From Rhynchopus sp. YZ270_cl-10 (taxonomy: Eukaryota; Euglenozoa; Diplonemea; Diplonemida; Diplonemidae): 64,000 nt of DNA. The translations under genes and the position numbers were made by a program. Below are positions 31,701 to 42,455 of this stretch, piece by piece (the stretch's first letter is position 1; each line of letters starts with the position of its first letter). The notes beneath the pieces are model-generated. The model did no database searches. It worked only from the letters and a program-made list of their open reading frames with translations, and was not told the DNA's origin. The stretch is from the NCBI GenBank assembly GCA_964035575.1, contig OZ037866.1, forward strand, positions 744,001 through 808,000, read 5' to 3'.

Positions 31701-32707
31701 GAAACAAATCAAAGGAGACAGCCAGCTCTTCGACAACTGCAACATCATGGTGCGTGCCGCCATGGAAGCTGCCGCCTCTACCGACGGTGTCATCGGCAAC
31801 GTCACCGGCAGCACTGTCACTGTTGTCTGGAACGCATCCAAGAAGTGCGCGATGCACACCACTGCCGCACTCAACTTTGTCTCTGAAATGAAGAAGCTGC
31901 AGGGTATCATGCAGGTTGGGCTTGCCACTGGGACAGTCCTTCATGGGAATGTTGGTACCAAGACAAGCAGGTTTGCGACGTCGTTTGGCATGCCACTTGA
32001 GGCTGCGGAGGCGGTGACGTGCCATGCGAACAATGTGGGTGTGTACTGCCTGTACGCAGACTGCACTTCGGACAAAAGGCTTGAGTCTGACAACACAGTG
32101 CGGTCGTGCCTGCGTCTGGTGGATGCGTGGCTGGACGACACGCAGGTTCGTGTTCTGCGCATCTATGAAGTGCACCTGCCAAGCCTGGCCAGTGCACTGC
32201 AAGGCTGGGGTGGTGGTGACTCGATGGACTACGACGAAGAGTGCATTGACCTCGAGCACCACTCCGACGTCGTCCAGAAGGCCATGCAAGGGCCGGAGGG
32301 GCTCGTCTCGCTCAAGCAGCTTGCAGAGGAAACTTCGGACCCTGTTCTGCTGGTATGTCTTGCTCAATAATGTGTCCATTTTCATAGAAAATTGTAATGC
32401 ATGAAATGCTGCGTTTAGTGAAAAAGTGTGGAAATGTGTGAATCCACCCCTTCAGCCACACCACAAAAAAAAAAAAGCTTTTCTTTTCAAACAATCTATC
32501 TAACTTACCTCTTCACAGACGGTGCTGGGACTAATGGAGGCTGATGCACCAACGGAAGGCTTCCGTTGTGCAACACGCTTTGCACGTTACCAAAAGGTAG
32601 AGAGGCGGGCGCCGTCTGGAAGCGTGTCCCACTTGGCACTCAGAAGTCCTGGAGCACCGAGCCCCTTTACGTCGAACGTGGGAAGCCCAAGCACCCCTGC
32701 TGAGTGA
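28751..32707 (+). CDS. Membrane adenylate cyclase 2 with tandem catalytic and degenerate cyclase domains (3 exons)
   Basis: Exons 28751-31342, 31702-32352 and 32519-32707, GT-AG introns, phase 0; 1143 residues. Acidic N-terminus, membrane helix about 58-82, extracellular sensor about 85-495, second helix about 498-521 (GIVLVVISLFLSY), HAMP-like RPIKTMQQNM, catalytic domain about 600-775. The domain has FTDIKGST, EVKTIGDAF, VDYRGSTVN and NLASR, so both metal Asp, the adenine-selecting Lys and Asp, and the transition-state Asn and Arg are in one domain: ATP to cAMP as a homodimer is expected. A basic Ser/Lys-rich linker leads to the second domain (exon 2), where the metal Asp is replaced (VTGSTVTVVW) and the Asn/Arg block reads PLEAAEA; it is probably structural or regulatory. 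Exons 1 and 2 meet at a conserved CRL junction shared by all three paralogues. Confidence 0.92.
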
Positions 32708-33369
32708 GAGCAGCAGTGCTGCTCTGAAGTCCGCCTTTCACTTCCAATCCAAAACAATAGAAAAGAAAAGAACACACAAAAAAAAAAAACAAAATGCGAT
32801 GAGAAAAGGAAATATATCCTAGCCACACTGGAGTCCACCCTCGAATAGTGGGTGATGTTGTCGACACAACAGAAATATATCTTGTGCACTCAGCTTCGGG
32901 TTGTCTGCGCTAAAAAAATTTCAAAAAAAAAAAAAAAAGTACCCCTCTTCACTCGGTGTAATGGGAAGTTTTTGTCGATACAATGAAGAATTTTTTTTTA
33001 TTTCAATACTTTTCTTCTTTTATTTTTATCTTTTCACATTTTCTTTTTTTTTTGATAAGTGTCCCTTCGAGGGGCGGTGTTGATATGGGTAGTTCCTACG
33101 ATTTGCGTTCAGCGAAACAGACAACAAAAAAGCAAACAAAATGCCTCATCTTTCCTGCGCAAAACTTATCAAAAAACGGTAGTTGGTTGAAAATTTTTTA
33201 GATATTTTTTTGTTCGGTTCATAAAGAAACATACCATTGAGGACAGAATCCTGCCACTTCCTGGTGGGCAATGTCGATATGACAAAAAAAAAAAAAACAT
33301 TTCCACCATAAAAACTGCGCCGAAAGGTTGAGGACGAACTACGTCTAGACCTTCCGTAGCGCAATGCAA

Positions 33370-33440
33370 TAGGCTTCGGCCAAAAAAACATTGAGCACAG
33401 ACCCGAGCTACCCACCTCAGGTGGGTAGCTCAGTCGGACC
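33370..33440. repeat. Type E repeat with enlarged hairpin
   Basis: AGGCTTCGGCC, GAGCACAGACCC, then the perfect stem GAGCTACCCACC / GGTGGGTAGCTC around TCA. A second stem GTCGGACC / GGTCCGAC follows immediately. Confidence 0.65.
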
Positions 33441-33530
33441 ACTTTTGATGGTAGGTCCGACCGAGTCGGCCCTAATAATTTGTTGGCGTAGTGTAGTGTT
33501 GCCACAGCTGTGCAACCTCCACCCCATTTT

Positions 33531-33577
33531 TTTCTACACTGTCACGAGAGGGCTTTGTATTTTCAAGCCAACTTTTG
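33531..33577. repeat. Type D hairpin repeat
   Basis: CTACACTGTCACGAGAGGGC, TTTGTATTTTCAAGCCAAC. Confidence 0.6.
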
Positions 33578-33738
33578 TTTTTTCCTCCTCCCCCTCTTTT
33601 CCCAACCATGCTACCTTGCATCCTCGTTTCCCATTCATCCTGACCCCCTATCCCTTATCCCTTATCCCTTACCCACATCTTTACCTTGTAGTACCAACCG
33701 ACACACCTGCAAAAGACAAAAAAAAAAAAAAGGAAGAT

Positions 33739-33803
33739 GAAAAACTTGGTTGTATTAGTGGAGCACACTCTAGGGGTGGCTACACTAATACAACCAAGTT
33801 TTC
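33739..33803. repeat. Palindromic type F element
   Basis: AAAACTTGGTTGTATTAGTG and its exact reverse complement CACTAATACAACCAAGTTTT flank a 25-bp centre with the usual F core GAGCACACTCTAGGG. Other F copies keep only the right arm. Confidence 0.8.
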
Positions 33804-33813
33804 AAAAAAAAGA

Positions 33814-33845
<32 letters not shown>

Positions 33846-34419
33846 GAAGGATTTTTAACCCGATTTTCTCTGAACCTTGTTCTACTTAGGCAGTATTCCC
33901 CCTTCCCCCTTATGTGTTCTAACAACTCCACTTTCTTTCTTCCTTCTTATTTCCCCCCCTCCACGATCTTGGACTTGGTGTCTACAAAAACTTAGAAAAT
34001 TTTTGACGTGCAAGTTTATTTTTCGCTATTTTTTTTGTGTCCTGTCAAAAAAAAAATGTCCTTGACTCATCTGCAATGGCTTTCCTTTGCGCTTCTTTGC
34101 TAACGGTCTCCTTCCTCCTCTTATCAGGTTATTGAAGGAAGAGATACGTTCCTGTGAAGGCGTCTGTCAAAAAACAGTGAGTCTGAGGCTTTTTGGCTCA
34201 GTGTTGGCCCACTTCCTCTTCCTCTTCCTCTTCCTCTTCCTCTTACCTTTTCTGAATTTGTATTTTATTTTTTCAAAGGTGGTCCAATTTGTGCTTTTTT
34301 TTTTGTTCTGCAGGTGTGCTGTGTTGCGCAATTTTTATTTTTTGTCGTTATTTTTTCCCCCAACTATTTTTGAATTTGAAGAATGAGTGCCCAGAGAGGT
34401 TCATTTTTCAAAAAAAAAA

Positions 34420-34466
34420 TTGAGTACAGATCCTGCACTAGCAGGTGATTGTCGACACAGCAAAAA
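34420..34466. repeat. Type E hairpin repeat
   Basis: GAGTACAGAT, hairpin CCTGCACTAGCAGG, then TGATTGTCGACACAGC and a CAAA-rich tail. Confidence 0.7.
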
Positions 34467-35685
34467 ACAAACAAACAAACAAACAAAAAAAAAAATGATG
34501 AAGGCAACTAGATATCCTGACACTGAGGCGAAGGGAATCTCGTCACCTTTTTTTTGATCATGTTTTTTAAAATTTTTCAACCCCCACTTTATTTTATTTT
34601 TGTGGATTTTGGTCTGCACACTTTTTTTTTTATTTGGGTATTACTCAGACTAGCTAGCATGCGAAATCGTACTCTCGATGCCCCCAAGGCATCGATTCAC
34701 GACTGTTTTACATTTTTTTTTGAAAAACAGTCGGCCGAACTTGAGTACAGAAGTATTCCCTTGTATATTGTGACTGTAGACGAGTATACTACCTGCATTT
34801 TACCAGAAATTTGATGGAGTTTGGCGAGTGTTAAAAGTGGTTTTAATGCCACAAAAACACCACCAAAACACCATCAAATTTCAAGGCAAAATCGAGTGGA
34901 AGTAGTTTTTTTTCCTCTTTCTTCTTGACGCGGTGTGTGTCTGAGTACGAGACACATGCAAGCTCAAAAACCATCCTTTTCTCCCTCTCTATTATATTTG
35001 TTTTTTCAACGAAAAAAAAATTTTTTTCCAGCAGGAAATGTGTTCCATATCTGGCCCCTGACATTTGTCGCAGCCGTGTGGGGCAAAACAACTGCTACAT
35101 CCAAGCCTATCTACCTTCCTCACCCTCCCTTTCCTAAGTTTAAATTGGGCTTCAATTTTTAACTGAATGGAAGCGGAGAGGCGCCACTAACTTCCATTTT
35201 TGGGAAAATATTTTTCTTCTTCTTTTTCTTTGTTGCAAACACAGCGTGTTGTGTGGGCTGAGACTGTCAAAAAAAAAAAAAAAAAAAACCTTTTTAGCGA
35301 GGTTGCCAGAATCTTCTCACTGCTGATCACGCAGATGAGTGCAACATTTTTTTTTTTCAACAGTTTTGTATTTTTTTTTTTTTTTTGTTCAAAACAAATT
35401 TATCGTCAGAGGAAAAGTGTCATCTGTCGTTCCCTCACCCTTTCTAGTTGATGCGTTTCCATACGCTTCCACACAAAGCATCTCTCACCTGTTGGTGGTG
35501 GTGGGTTGTGGAGATTGGGTAAGTGAACGACGTGACACTTTCCGCTCACAAAAGTAGTGTGCGTATTTAAAAAAAGGATTCTGCGTTACTAATCACAATC
35601 ACCTATCCCCTTTTTTTTTGATTTCCATTATTGACGCACAAAAGTGTCCTTTTTTTTTTTGTTTTTTTTTGTACGATGACAGTCA

Positions 35686-35812
35686 AGATGACTGAGCACA
35701 CGAGGCTTAGGATCATCTCACAAACTTTTCATTAGGGTTTCGATAACACCCGCGGAGTGTCAGTTGCCCTGCGTCCCAGAGGCGTTCTGCACTCTGTCAA
35801 CTTCACTTTCAA
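35686..35812. repeat. Type A plus type B repeat
   Basis: A: GATGACTGAGCACACGAGGC, TTAGGATCATC. B: GGGTTTCGATAACACCC, then GCCCTGCGTCCCAGAGGCG, TTCTGCAC and TCAACTTCACTTTC. Confidence 0.7.
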
Positions 35813-36029
35813 TTTTTTTTTTGTCTGTTTATTTTTGTTTCGTTTTTTGTGCCCTCATAATACGTCCATCTTACAACCCTTTTTCTCTTTCTTCCTTTAC
35901 TTCCTCCTTTCGACACAAAGTGTCCTTTGTGACACAAAGGGGACTTATGAAAAAGCAACTTTATGTTGTCTACAACCAAACAACCTTTGTGTCACATTTC
36001 ATATTGCTCCTTCAAGCCTTTTCTCCTTA

Positions 36030-36145
36030 GGTGCCTAAGTACAGAGAGGCTTAGGTTCGTATACAAACCCTTTTTCTCTCCTTTTTTCAACATTTTTCAA
36101 GATTTTATAAGATGACTCAGTATGCGAGGTTGATCATCTTCAACG
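36030..36145. repeat. Two type A hairpin repeats
   Basis: GCCTAAGTACAGAGAGGCTT (36032) with GGTTCGTATACAAACC, and GATGACTCAGTATGCGAGG (36111) with TTGATCATCTTC. Confidence 0.6.
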
Positions 36146-36295
36146 AACCTCCTTTTTTTCTTTTTTTTTTTTCACTGGAACCTACCGAGGTAGGCGTGAC
36201 GCTGACTACGCGGTAGTTATCGGTAGCCGCGTTGATCATCTTCAGCGAACCTCCTTTTTTCTTTTCTCACTTTCAACTTCTCTTTTTCTTTTCTT

Positions 36296-36352
36296 AGTGC
36301 CTGCGTCCGCCAAAGAAACGGTGAGGCGTTCGCCACTTTTCAACTTTTCTTT
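36296..36352. repeat. Type B hairpin repeat
   Basis: GTGCCTGCGTCCGCCAAAGA, AACGGTGAGGCG, TTCGCCAC and TTTTCAACTTTTC. Confidence 0.6.
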
Positions 36353-36690
36353 CTTTATCATGACGACCATTTTTTTTGTCGTCCGCACTAGGCCCAATTC
36401 AAGGGTGGAAGGCAGTGTATGTTTGTCCTTCATGTGCGTATCACGTTCTTTCTTGCTCAATGCGCCTGCGGTCTCTCCCATGGAGTGACTGCAGGCTTTG
36501 CTTCTTAGGTGATCTAAGCGTCTGGTCAGACTCATCGTACTGACAAAAAAAACCCCTTGGGGGCATCACAATTTTCTGCTTCTGCGTGATGCGTGAACGG
36601 TGTATTATTTCTTGTGTTTGCCGGCAACGTACTGTATATGTACCGTAATAATAGTCCAACTGCCCGACTTTATCCCAAATAGTCCATATT

Positions 36691-36740
36691 ATAGGGAGAT
36701 CCGGGTGCCCCCCCCAACAACACTATTCACAAAAAAAAAA
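36691..36740. repeat. Left inverted repeat around the LINE
   Basis: ATAGGGAGATCCGGGTG, a C run, CAACAACACTATTCAC and an A run. It is the reverse complement of 41921-41970 except for the homopolymer lengths. The pentamer ATTAT flanks both AGGGAG ends directly (36688-36692 and 41969-41973). Confidence 0.85.
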
Positions 36741-36745
36741 AAAAA

Positions 36746-36793
36746 AATTTCACAGATTTCACAGATTTCACAGATTTCACAGATTTCACAAAT
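36746..36793. repeat. Tandem repeat ATTTCACAG before LINE ORF1
   Basis: About five 9-bp units, the last ones drifting to AATTTTACAC. They lie directly upstream of ORF1 and may be part of the LINE 5' UTR. Confidence 0.7.
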
Positions 36794-36828
36794 TTTACAC
36801 AAATTTTACACAACCTTAACGGATAAAC

Positions 36829-38049
36829 ATGTCATCACAGGGTGAACAACTCGTGATCAGCGCATACGGTATGAGGAATGTCCTTGGATCGTACTTGTCC
36901 ATCTGTGGTCAACTAGACCACATGGGCAGGGTCCTCGAGCTGCTGGCCCCCTATGGGGACACCAACGGTGCGACCAGTGCTGCGGGGTTCTACCGCGGCA
37001 ACGGCATCAAGTTGATGAGGATTGATGCCCGTGCCAATGTGGAGGAGATGATCTCCCTGTGCGAAGAGATTGGGTTTTCTGCCTATATCGCTGCGTGGTC
37101 CTTGCCCACAGATGGGGGAATGATCCTCGAGGCGTTTCTGAGAAGCGACAGCAGGAACGACTCCACCGCCAAACCCTTCAGAGACATCCGCAAAGCCTTA
37201 CGCAACTTGGAACTGCTGGAGGGGTCGAAAGTGATCAGGGCGACTGCCAGTGGCTACGACATCCACTCCCCCATCCTCAACGACGCCACCCTGGAGCGGC
37301 TAGCGGGGCTTTTGGATCAGGCTAACATCGCCTTGAAATACCAAGGCCGTTTCGTGTCTACTAAAGAAAAGAAGGAGGAGAGGCGGAAGAAGTTCCTTGC
37401 GGACTCGAGGTCCAAATGGGGAGGTTACGGTTTCCACCGTAGCTTCTCGGAATTCGAGTTCGCAGCTATGCTGGAACAACTGGACATCTCCTCTGAGGGG
37501 ACCCGCATCTACCCAGCTCATGGGCTGGTGCGCGGCGCCCCAATCTTTATCATTGAGGGTTTGTCGGAGCTAGACATGGCACAAATCGAGAAGACGAACA
37601 TCGTCAGCCCTTACGGGGTCACTTTGGTGATGGGTCCAGTGGAAGGGCTTATCCACCAGAGGGAGGCCCAGGCGTGGGGCGGTGCAATGCATTTCCAAAG
37701 CACAAAAGTGAACGAGCCGCCCCCGGCTGAAACCAACACGGAAGACGTCGACACCACCACAAATGTGCCAGCCAGGGCCGCCGACACCACCAACATGTTT
37801 GACGACGAGCGTTCTGACAGCGGAAGCATCCTCGAAACGTCCGCAGAGGAAGAAGAGGAAGAAGCGGACGAAGAGGAAGAAGAGGGAGCCGGTGAGCAGA
37901 GACAGAAGAAGAGACGCAGGCAGAGCAAGGGCAACGCCGGCGGGAAGAAGAAGAAGTCCAAAACTGCTGTCGACTTATCGGTTTCGGAAGCGGTCGACAC
38001 AGCGCAGGAAGAGACGTCACCCCGTCCTGATCCTGCGCCAAGGAAATAA
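36829..38049 (+). CDS. LINE ORF1 protein (406 aa)
   Basis: The protein has no zinc knuckle. Residues 1-300 look globular and of unknown fold; residues about 330-360 are very acidic (runs of Glu) and about 363-385 very basic (QKKRRRQSK, KKKKSK), which could bind RNA. The stop TAA (38047-38049) lies only five bases before the ORF2 ATG, an arrangement that would allow termination-reinitiation. No recognised family match; the role is inferred from position. Confidence 0.75.
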   Translation: MSSQGEQLVISAYGMRNVLGSYLSICGQLDHMGRVLELLAPYGDTNGATSAAGFYRGNGIKLMRIDARANVEEMISLCEEIGFSAYIAAWSLPTDGGMILEAFLRSDSRNDSTAKPFRDIRKALRNLELLEGSKVIRATASGYDIHSPILNDATLERLAGLLDQANIALKYQGRFVSTKEKKEERRKKFLADSRSKWGGYGFHRSFSEFEFAAMLEQLDISSEGTRIYPAHGLVRGAPIFIIEGLSELDMAQIEKTNIVSPYGVTLVMGPVEGLIHQREAQAWGGAMHFQSTKVNEPPPAETNTEDVDTTTNVPARAADTTNMFDDERSDSGSILETSAEEEEEEADEEEEEGAGEQRQKKRRRQSKGNAGGKKKKSKTAVDLSVSEAVDTAQEETSPRPDPAPRK

Positions 38050-38054
38050 CCGTT

Positions 38055-41000
38055 ATGACCACAACCACACCAGCAAAGAACAGAACCGTGAGTGAACCTC
38101 CCCTATCTCCCCTACCCCCGAATCACAGTTACACAACAGTCAATCCCCCATACGTCAATGCTTCCAAAACCCGCCCGCCAACGGACATCAAACTCGTGGG
38201 TTGCAACTCGTGTTGCAAAATTTATTTGTCAAAATACTTCCGCCTCCTGCCAAAGAGTGAACTGTTGGCAACTTACGAAATCGGGCAACCGGTGGAAAAG
38301 TTTCGTGAAGCCGCCACACGTCATCAGTGGGTTCCAGTGGTAGTAGCCTCCATCAGCGAAAACAACTGCGATGTGGCTAGAAGTGCGATTTTGCTACGCG
38401 CCAATACGCCATGCTACACAACAAAGACAGGTACGTACCACACCGCATGTTACGCAGACATCAAACTCCCGACCTCCTCCATCCGAATTATCAGCGTCTA
38501 CGTCCAGTGCAACAGAAGCGGCGAGCAGATGACAAACCTAGGCTCATGGATCAGGAAAACCGAACGTGAGAGTCCTCATGATACAATTATTATTGGGGAT
38601 TTTAACGTGCGCACTTCACCAACCGTGGAGGCAGTAGTCCGTGGTGGTAATTACCGCGAACTGGTGAGGGGACGAACCACTTTCGCCAGATCCAAGACCC
38701 AGAGGAGTTCCCTGGACAGAGTGTTTGTGCAAAGGGGCTGCAAGCTAAACCTGGAACAAATAAGTTTCACCGGTGCGAGTGACCACGCTGCCCTGACGGT
38801 GAACATCCGACAAACATTAGCAAATCCCATACCGTCCATGCAACAACCACCGGCAGGTTTCAAACTAGGACTCAAAGAGCTCGACTGCATCATCCAGGGA
38901 AAACCAGAATGGATTAACGTGAGACCGGCCCCCAAACCAAAGTGCCCAAGACTATGGCGACTATCCAAAGCTTTGCAGTGCCGTTTAGTTCTGAGAAGCC
39001 AACATGCGGCACGGAAGGAGTGGGATGCAACTGCCAACCTCAACCGACAGATAAAGGACATCCGGGACAAGATGGACTTCCTAATCCAGGGAACGGCGTC
39101 GAACGACATGCAGACGAGAAGACTACCCTACCAGCCCCCAAAAGTTGAAAACCCGGGGGTCTTCGTGGAACACTTTCGAAAACGTTTCGCAGCGAGCGAA
39201 CAACGAGCCAGCGGAATGACAGGCAGTGCGATAAGCCTTGAATGTGATGACGTCTCGAGAGCTATAGCTTCAATGCGGACCAGCTCACGAACCACTGATT
39301 ACTCACTTCGTTTCTTCAACAATGTGAAAGACGATATTATACAGAAGCTAACAATACGATTTAACGAGTGGCTAAGATGTGGCATTCCCCCAAAGGAATC
39401 TACTTCATGGATTTTTCTTGCGTGGAAGCTAGGTTCCCGTAAACGTCAACACCCCAAATCTTTTCGCCCGGTCGCCATCATGCCCCTTCTCCTAAAGATC
39501 CTCCACACCGCCCTCTACGTACGCCTAAAAGAGGACATCTACCGAGAAGTGCGAGAGAAGAATTTCCAGTTTGGCAGCGTCAGAAAAACAGGGATGGTCG
39601 AAATCATATACAATGCCCAGAAATGGTTGGACGAGAATTACGCTAATGACCTCGATGACGAACATGTGGTGCTCATCACGGACCTCCTGGCGGCCTATGA
39701 CTCGGTGCCCCACGACGGAGTAGTGCACACCTTACAGAACCTCATGGGCAGCAGGTGGGCAGCTACAGCCCAACGTGTGCTCGAAGCGCAGACGGTCTCG
39801 TTAACGTTTTACGACGGCTTCTCAACCCCTTTCCGCCTGGGTAAGGGGCTTTTGCAGGGGTCTCCACTGAGCGTTCTCCTCTACCTCCTCTACACCGCCT
39901 ATCCACCCCCAGGCCTCCAAACAAGCAAAGCGTTCGTGGACGACATCACCACCTTGACAACCAAAGGTCGCGTGGAATACGACCTGCAACTGATCGAATC
40001 GTGGGCTTCAGATCTCCAACTTGAGCTGGCGTGGAGTAAAACCACGGTAATCTCGAAGACAATTTTCAACTTCACAGACAACTCAGGCAACAGCAAAGTC
40101 TCTACTGCTAGTGCTAGGCTGCTAGGGGCCTGCGTACACGGGAACAAAAAGATAGCTAATTGCGAGCAAAATGCGTCAAAGACGGAGAGGCTCTGCAGGG
40201 TGATAGACCACATCACGTCCTCCCGCTACACACCGACGAAGCGGAAGGTGGAACAATATAAATGCTACGCCCTACCCGTCCTGTCGCTCCATTCGCTGTC
40301 CAAGTGCTTCGACCCAGCAGAGCAGAAGATCGCAGCTGCCTGTGGACGGCTCAATCCCTCTCACCCCGAGGTTATGGCATTAAGCACTTCGCAACAAGCA
40401 AGCACGGTTTTGGACGGACTCCTGTGGTGGACTACACGGAGGCGGTGCGCACCCATGCTCACTTGGTCTCCACAAACTACCGCTCCGAGGAGGCACTCCC
40501 GGCGGAAGGTTTCAGAAGGCGTGCTCCACGTGACGGCGACACACCAACGGTCATTCAGGCCATCCAGCAACAGCTCGAAACCTTCTCGGGAAATAGGGAT
40601 CTAGTGGTGGCCTCTGACGGTGGTTACTTCGAAGACGACAACACGGGCACTATTGGGATCAGCATCAACGGGGTAAAACATGGGGCCAAAATAAGAGGTA
40701 AGGTCCTTTCTAGCACTCACGCTGAACTTGCAGCGGCGATTACTCTGGCAACTGCTCTGAAGGGCTCCACCCACCGCTTCAGGGTGGTGTGGTGGTGTGA
40801 CAGCAGGAACGCGATCGCTCGCCAGACTGCTAAGGACCCCATGGACCCGGCTTCGTGTGTGCTGGGAGCCCCTGGGATGCCCCTCATGTCGTGGGCCAAA
40901 GGTCATAGCAAAAACGTTCACATCAACGCCGCCGATGAGGCCGCGACACAAGCCCGCGTTCTGCCCTCCACCCTGGACGTCGAAGTGTGCCTTGCGCGAC

Positions 41001-41539
41001 ACAACATCCCTTACATCTGCTTTTCGGAAAAGGTCGTCGTCACCCAATTGTCCAGTCCGATGCATTTCATCAGGCAGGTAAAAGCGATGAATCGCGAGGC
41101 AGGGATTGCTACGAGGATACGGGAACAATGCCCACAGGAGTGCACAAAGCGACAGAACTTGCGCCGTCTGATGTACATCCCAGGGTGTTGTGACATCATG
41201 CAGGCCATCGCGAGGCGTGCGGTACTGCAGCGTAGTACCAAGGCCAAGTGTGCGATTCCCCAGTGCGACGGTCTTGCCACAGCCGAGCACGTTTTGTTGT
41301 GCAATTCGCCAGCACACCGACGTGCCCTATCACGCTTCGCAGACATAGAGAAGGTCTACCCCTCTTCCCCGACAGTCCACACAGTGTTGCGAGATTTTGC
41401 TATGCGGCGCCCCCCCACGCTTATGATGGTGTGCGAGCGGATGAAAGTGCAGGAGGCCGACGATGTGAGGATGTCTGAGTGGTGTGACGGTCTCCACAAA
41501 TGGCTCATGCTACGAGTGGAGTTCCGGGAACGAATATGA
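38055..41539 (+). pseudogene. LINE ORF2: endonuclease, reverse transcriptase, RNase H, CCHC finger (frame change)
   Basis: Frame 1 runs 38055-40604; its meaningful part ends near 40370, where the sense continues in the frame of 40262-41539, a -1 shift (one base lost, or two gained). Endonuclease: IIIGDFN near residue 180 and GASDHAAL near 240; the first N-terminal block is not obvious. RT: FRPVAIMPLL, LITDLLAAYDSV, GLLQGSPLS and the catalytic FVDD near residue 625. RNase H in the second frame: ASDGGYF, THAELAAA, WWCDSRNAI and NAADEAA give the expected D-E-D-D. Then CAIPQC...EHVLLC, the C-terminal finger common in I/jockey-type LINEs. Apart from the shift the frames are clean, so the element is recent. 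Confidence 0.85.
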
Positions 41540-41806
41540 GGTCTTTGTGGGTTTTTGTATAGCTGTGTGACTTAGTGATTCAACCCTCCCCCCCCTCCGT
41601 TACACGCCCCTGCCCACCCCCCTACTTAATAGCTCTCTTCTAAGTCCCTCCCCTTGGCTTCTTTACAACCAGGGTGGTACTCATGTACCATAACCTACCA
41701 ACACCCTTCACGCACGCACTCCTGGGAAAATAGTGAAATTCTGTGAAGAAATAAAAGTTGCTCTTTAGGGTTCAGGACGGCCGACGTCTATACCTTCTGC
41801 AGTACA

Positions 41807-41880
41807 TAGGCTTCGGCCAACTTTGAGTACAGAACTTTGTTCCGTTTTTGGAGCGAAGTGATTGTCGACACAACAAAAAA
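41807..41880. repeat. Type E repeat
   Basis: AGGCTTCGGCC, GAGTACAGAACTT, a weak hairpin, then GTGATTGTCGACACAACA and an A run. Confidence 0.65.
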
Positions 41881-41920
41881 TCAAAAAGAATCACATCCAC
41901 TTTTTTGTGTTGTTTTGTGA

Positions 41921-41970
41921 TTTTTTTTTTTTGTGAATAGTGTTGTTGGGGGGCACCCGGATCTCCCTAT
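41921..41970. repeat. Right inverted repeat around the LINE
   Basis: T run, GTGAATAGTGTTGTTG, a G run and CACCCGGATCTCCCTAT: the reverse complement of 36691-36740. Confidence 0.85.
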
Positions 41971-42389
41971 TATTAAGTATGATCCATAAATAGTACGTTT
42001 ACGGTATTTGATTTGAATTGTTCACTCCAAGGGGTGGGGGTTTTTTTTTCTAAACTCATGGCTGTGTTGCACATTTACTTCATACTTTCTGTTCTCATTG
42101 GAGAAGAAAAAAACGGTAGGTGGTTTTGTGTTACTTCAGAAGCCCTGATGGAGCCCATCGGACGTCTGCTCTTTGAAGCGTTTTCGCGCTGTCAAAAAAT
42201 TTCACCTCATTTTTTTTTTTATTTCCATTCAAAAAAAAAAATTTAAAAAACCCTTTTTCTGCCTCTCTTCCTCGTTCTTGCCTCTCCTATTATTACCCGG
42301 GTGATTTTCTAACAAAGAGCTCCCTTATTTACATGTGGATTAAAATATGTGCAAAAAAAAGAAACAACAAAAAACAAAAAAGGTTTATT

Positions 42390-42455
42390 AGCCTTCGGGC
42401 GACCTAGCGTACACAACCCTGTTCTCGGACAGGGTGATTGTCGAAAACTCAGGGT
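42390..42455. repeat. Type E hairpin repeat
   Basis: GCCTTCGGGCGA, GTACACAA, hairpin CCCTGTTCTCGGACAGGG, then TGATTGTCGAAAACT. Confidence 0.7.

Larger units (their letters stand above)
32708..36690. other. Intergenic DNA between cyclase 2 and the LINE region
   Basis: No gene recognised. Contents are short hairpin repeats (33370, 33531, 33739, 34420, 35686, 36030, 36296), long A and T runs, and a GACACAAAGTGTCC/TTTGTGTCAC hairpin cluster at 35915-35997. Confidence 0.6.
36829..41780 (+). mobile_element. LINE retrotransposon (APE-type endonuclease, RT, RNase H), ingi/I-like
   Basis: Two coding units: ORF1 (36829-38049) and ORF2 (38055-41539, one frame change). Domain order in ORF2 is endonuclease, reverse transcriptase, RNase H, then a CCHC-type finger, as in I and ingi clade LINEs. 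The 3' end is set near an AAATAAAAG motif at about 41750, before a type E repeat; no clean poly(A) tail or target duplication was identified, so both ends are approximate. Confidence 0.85.
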
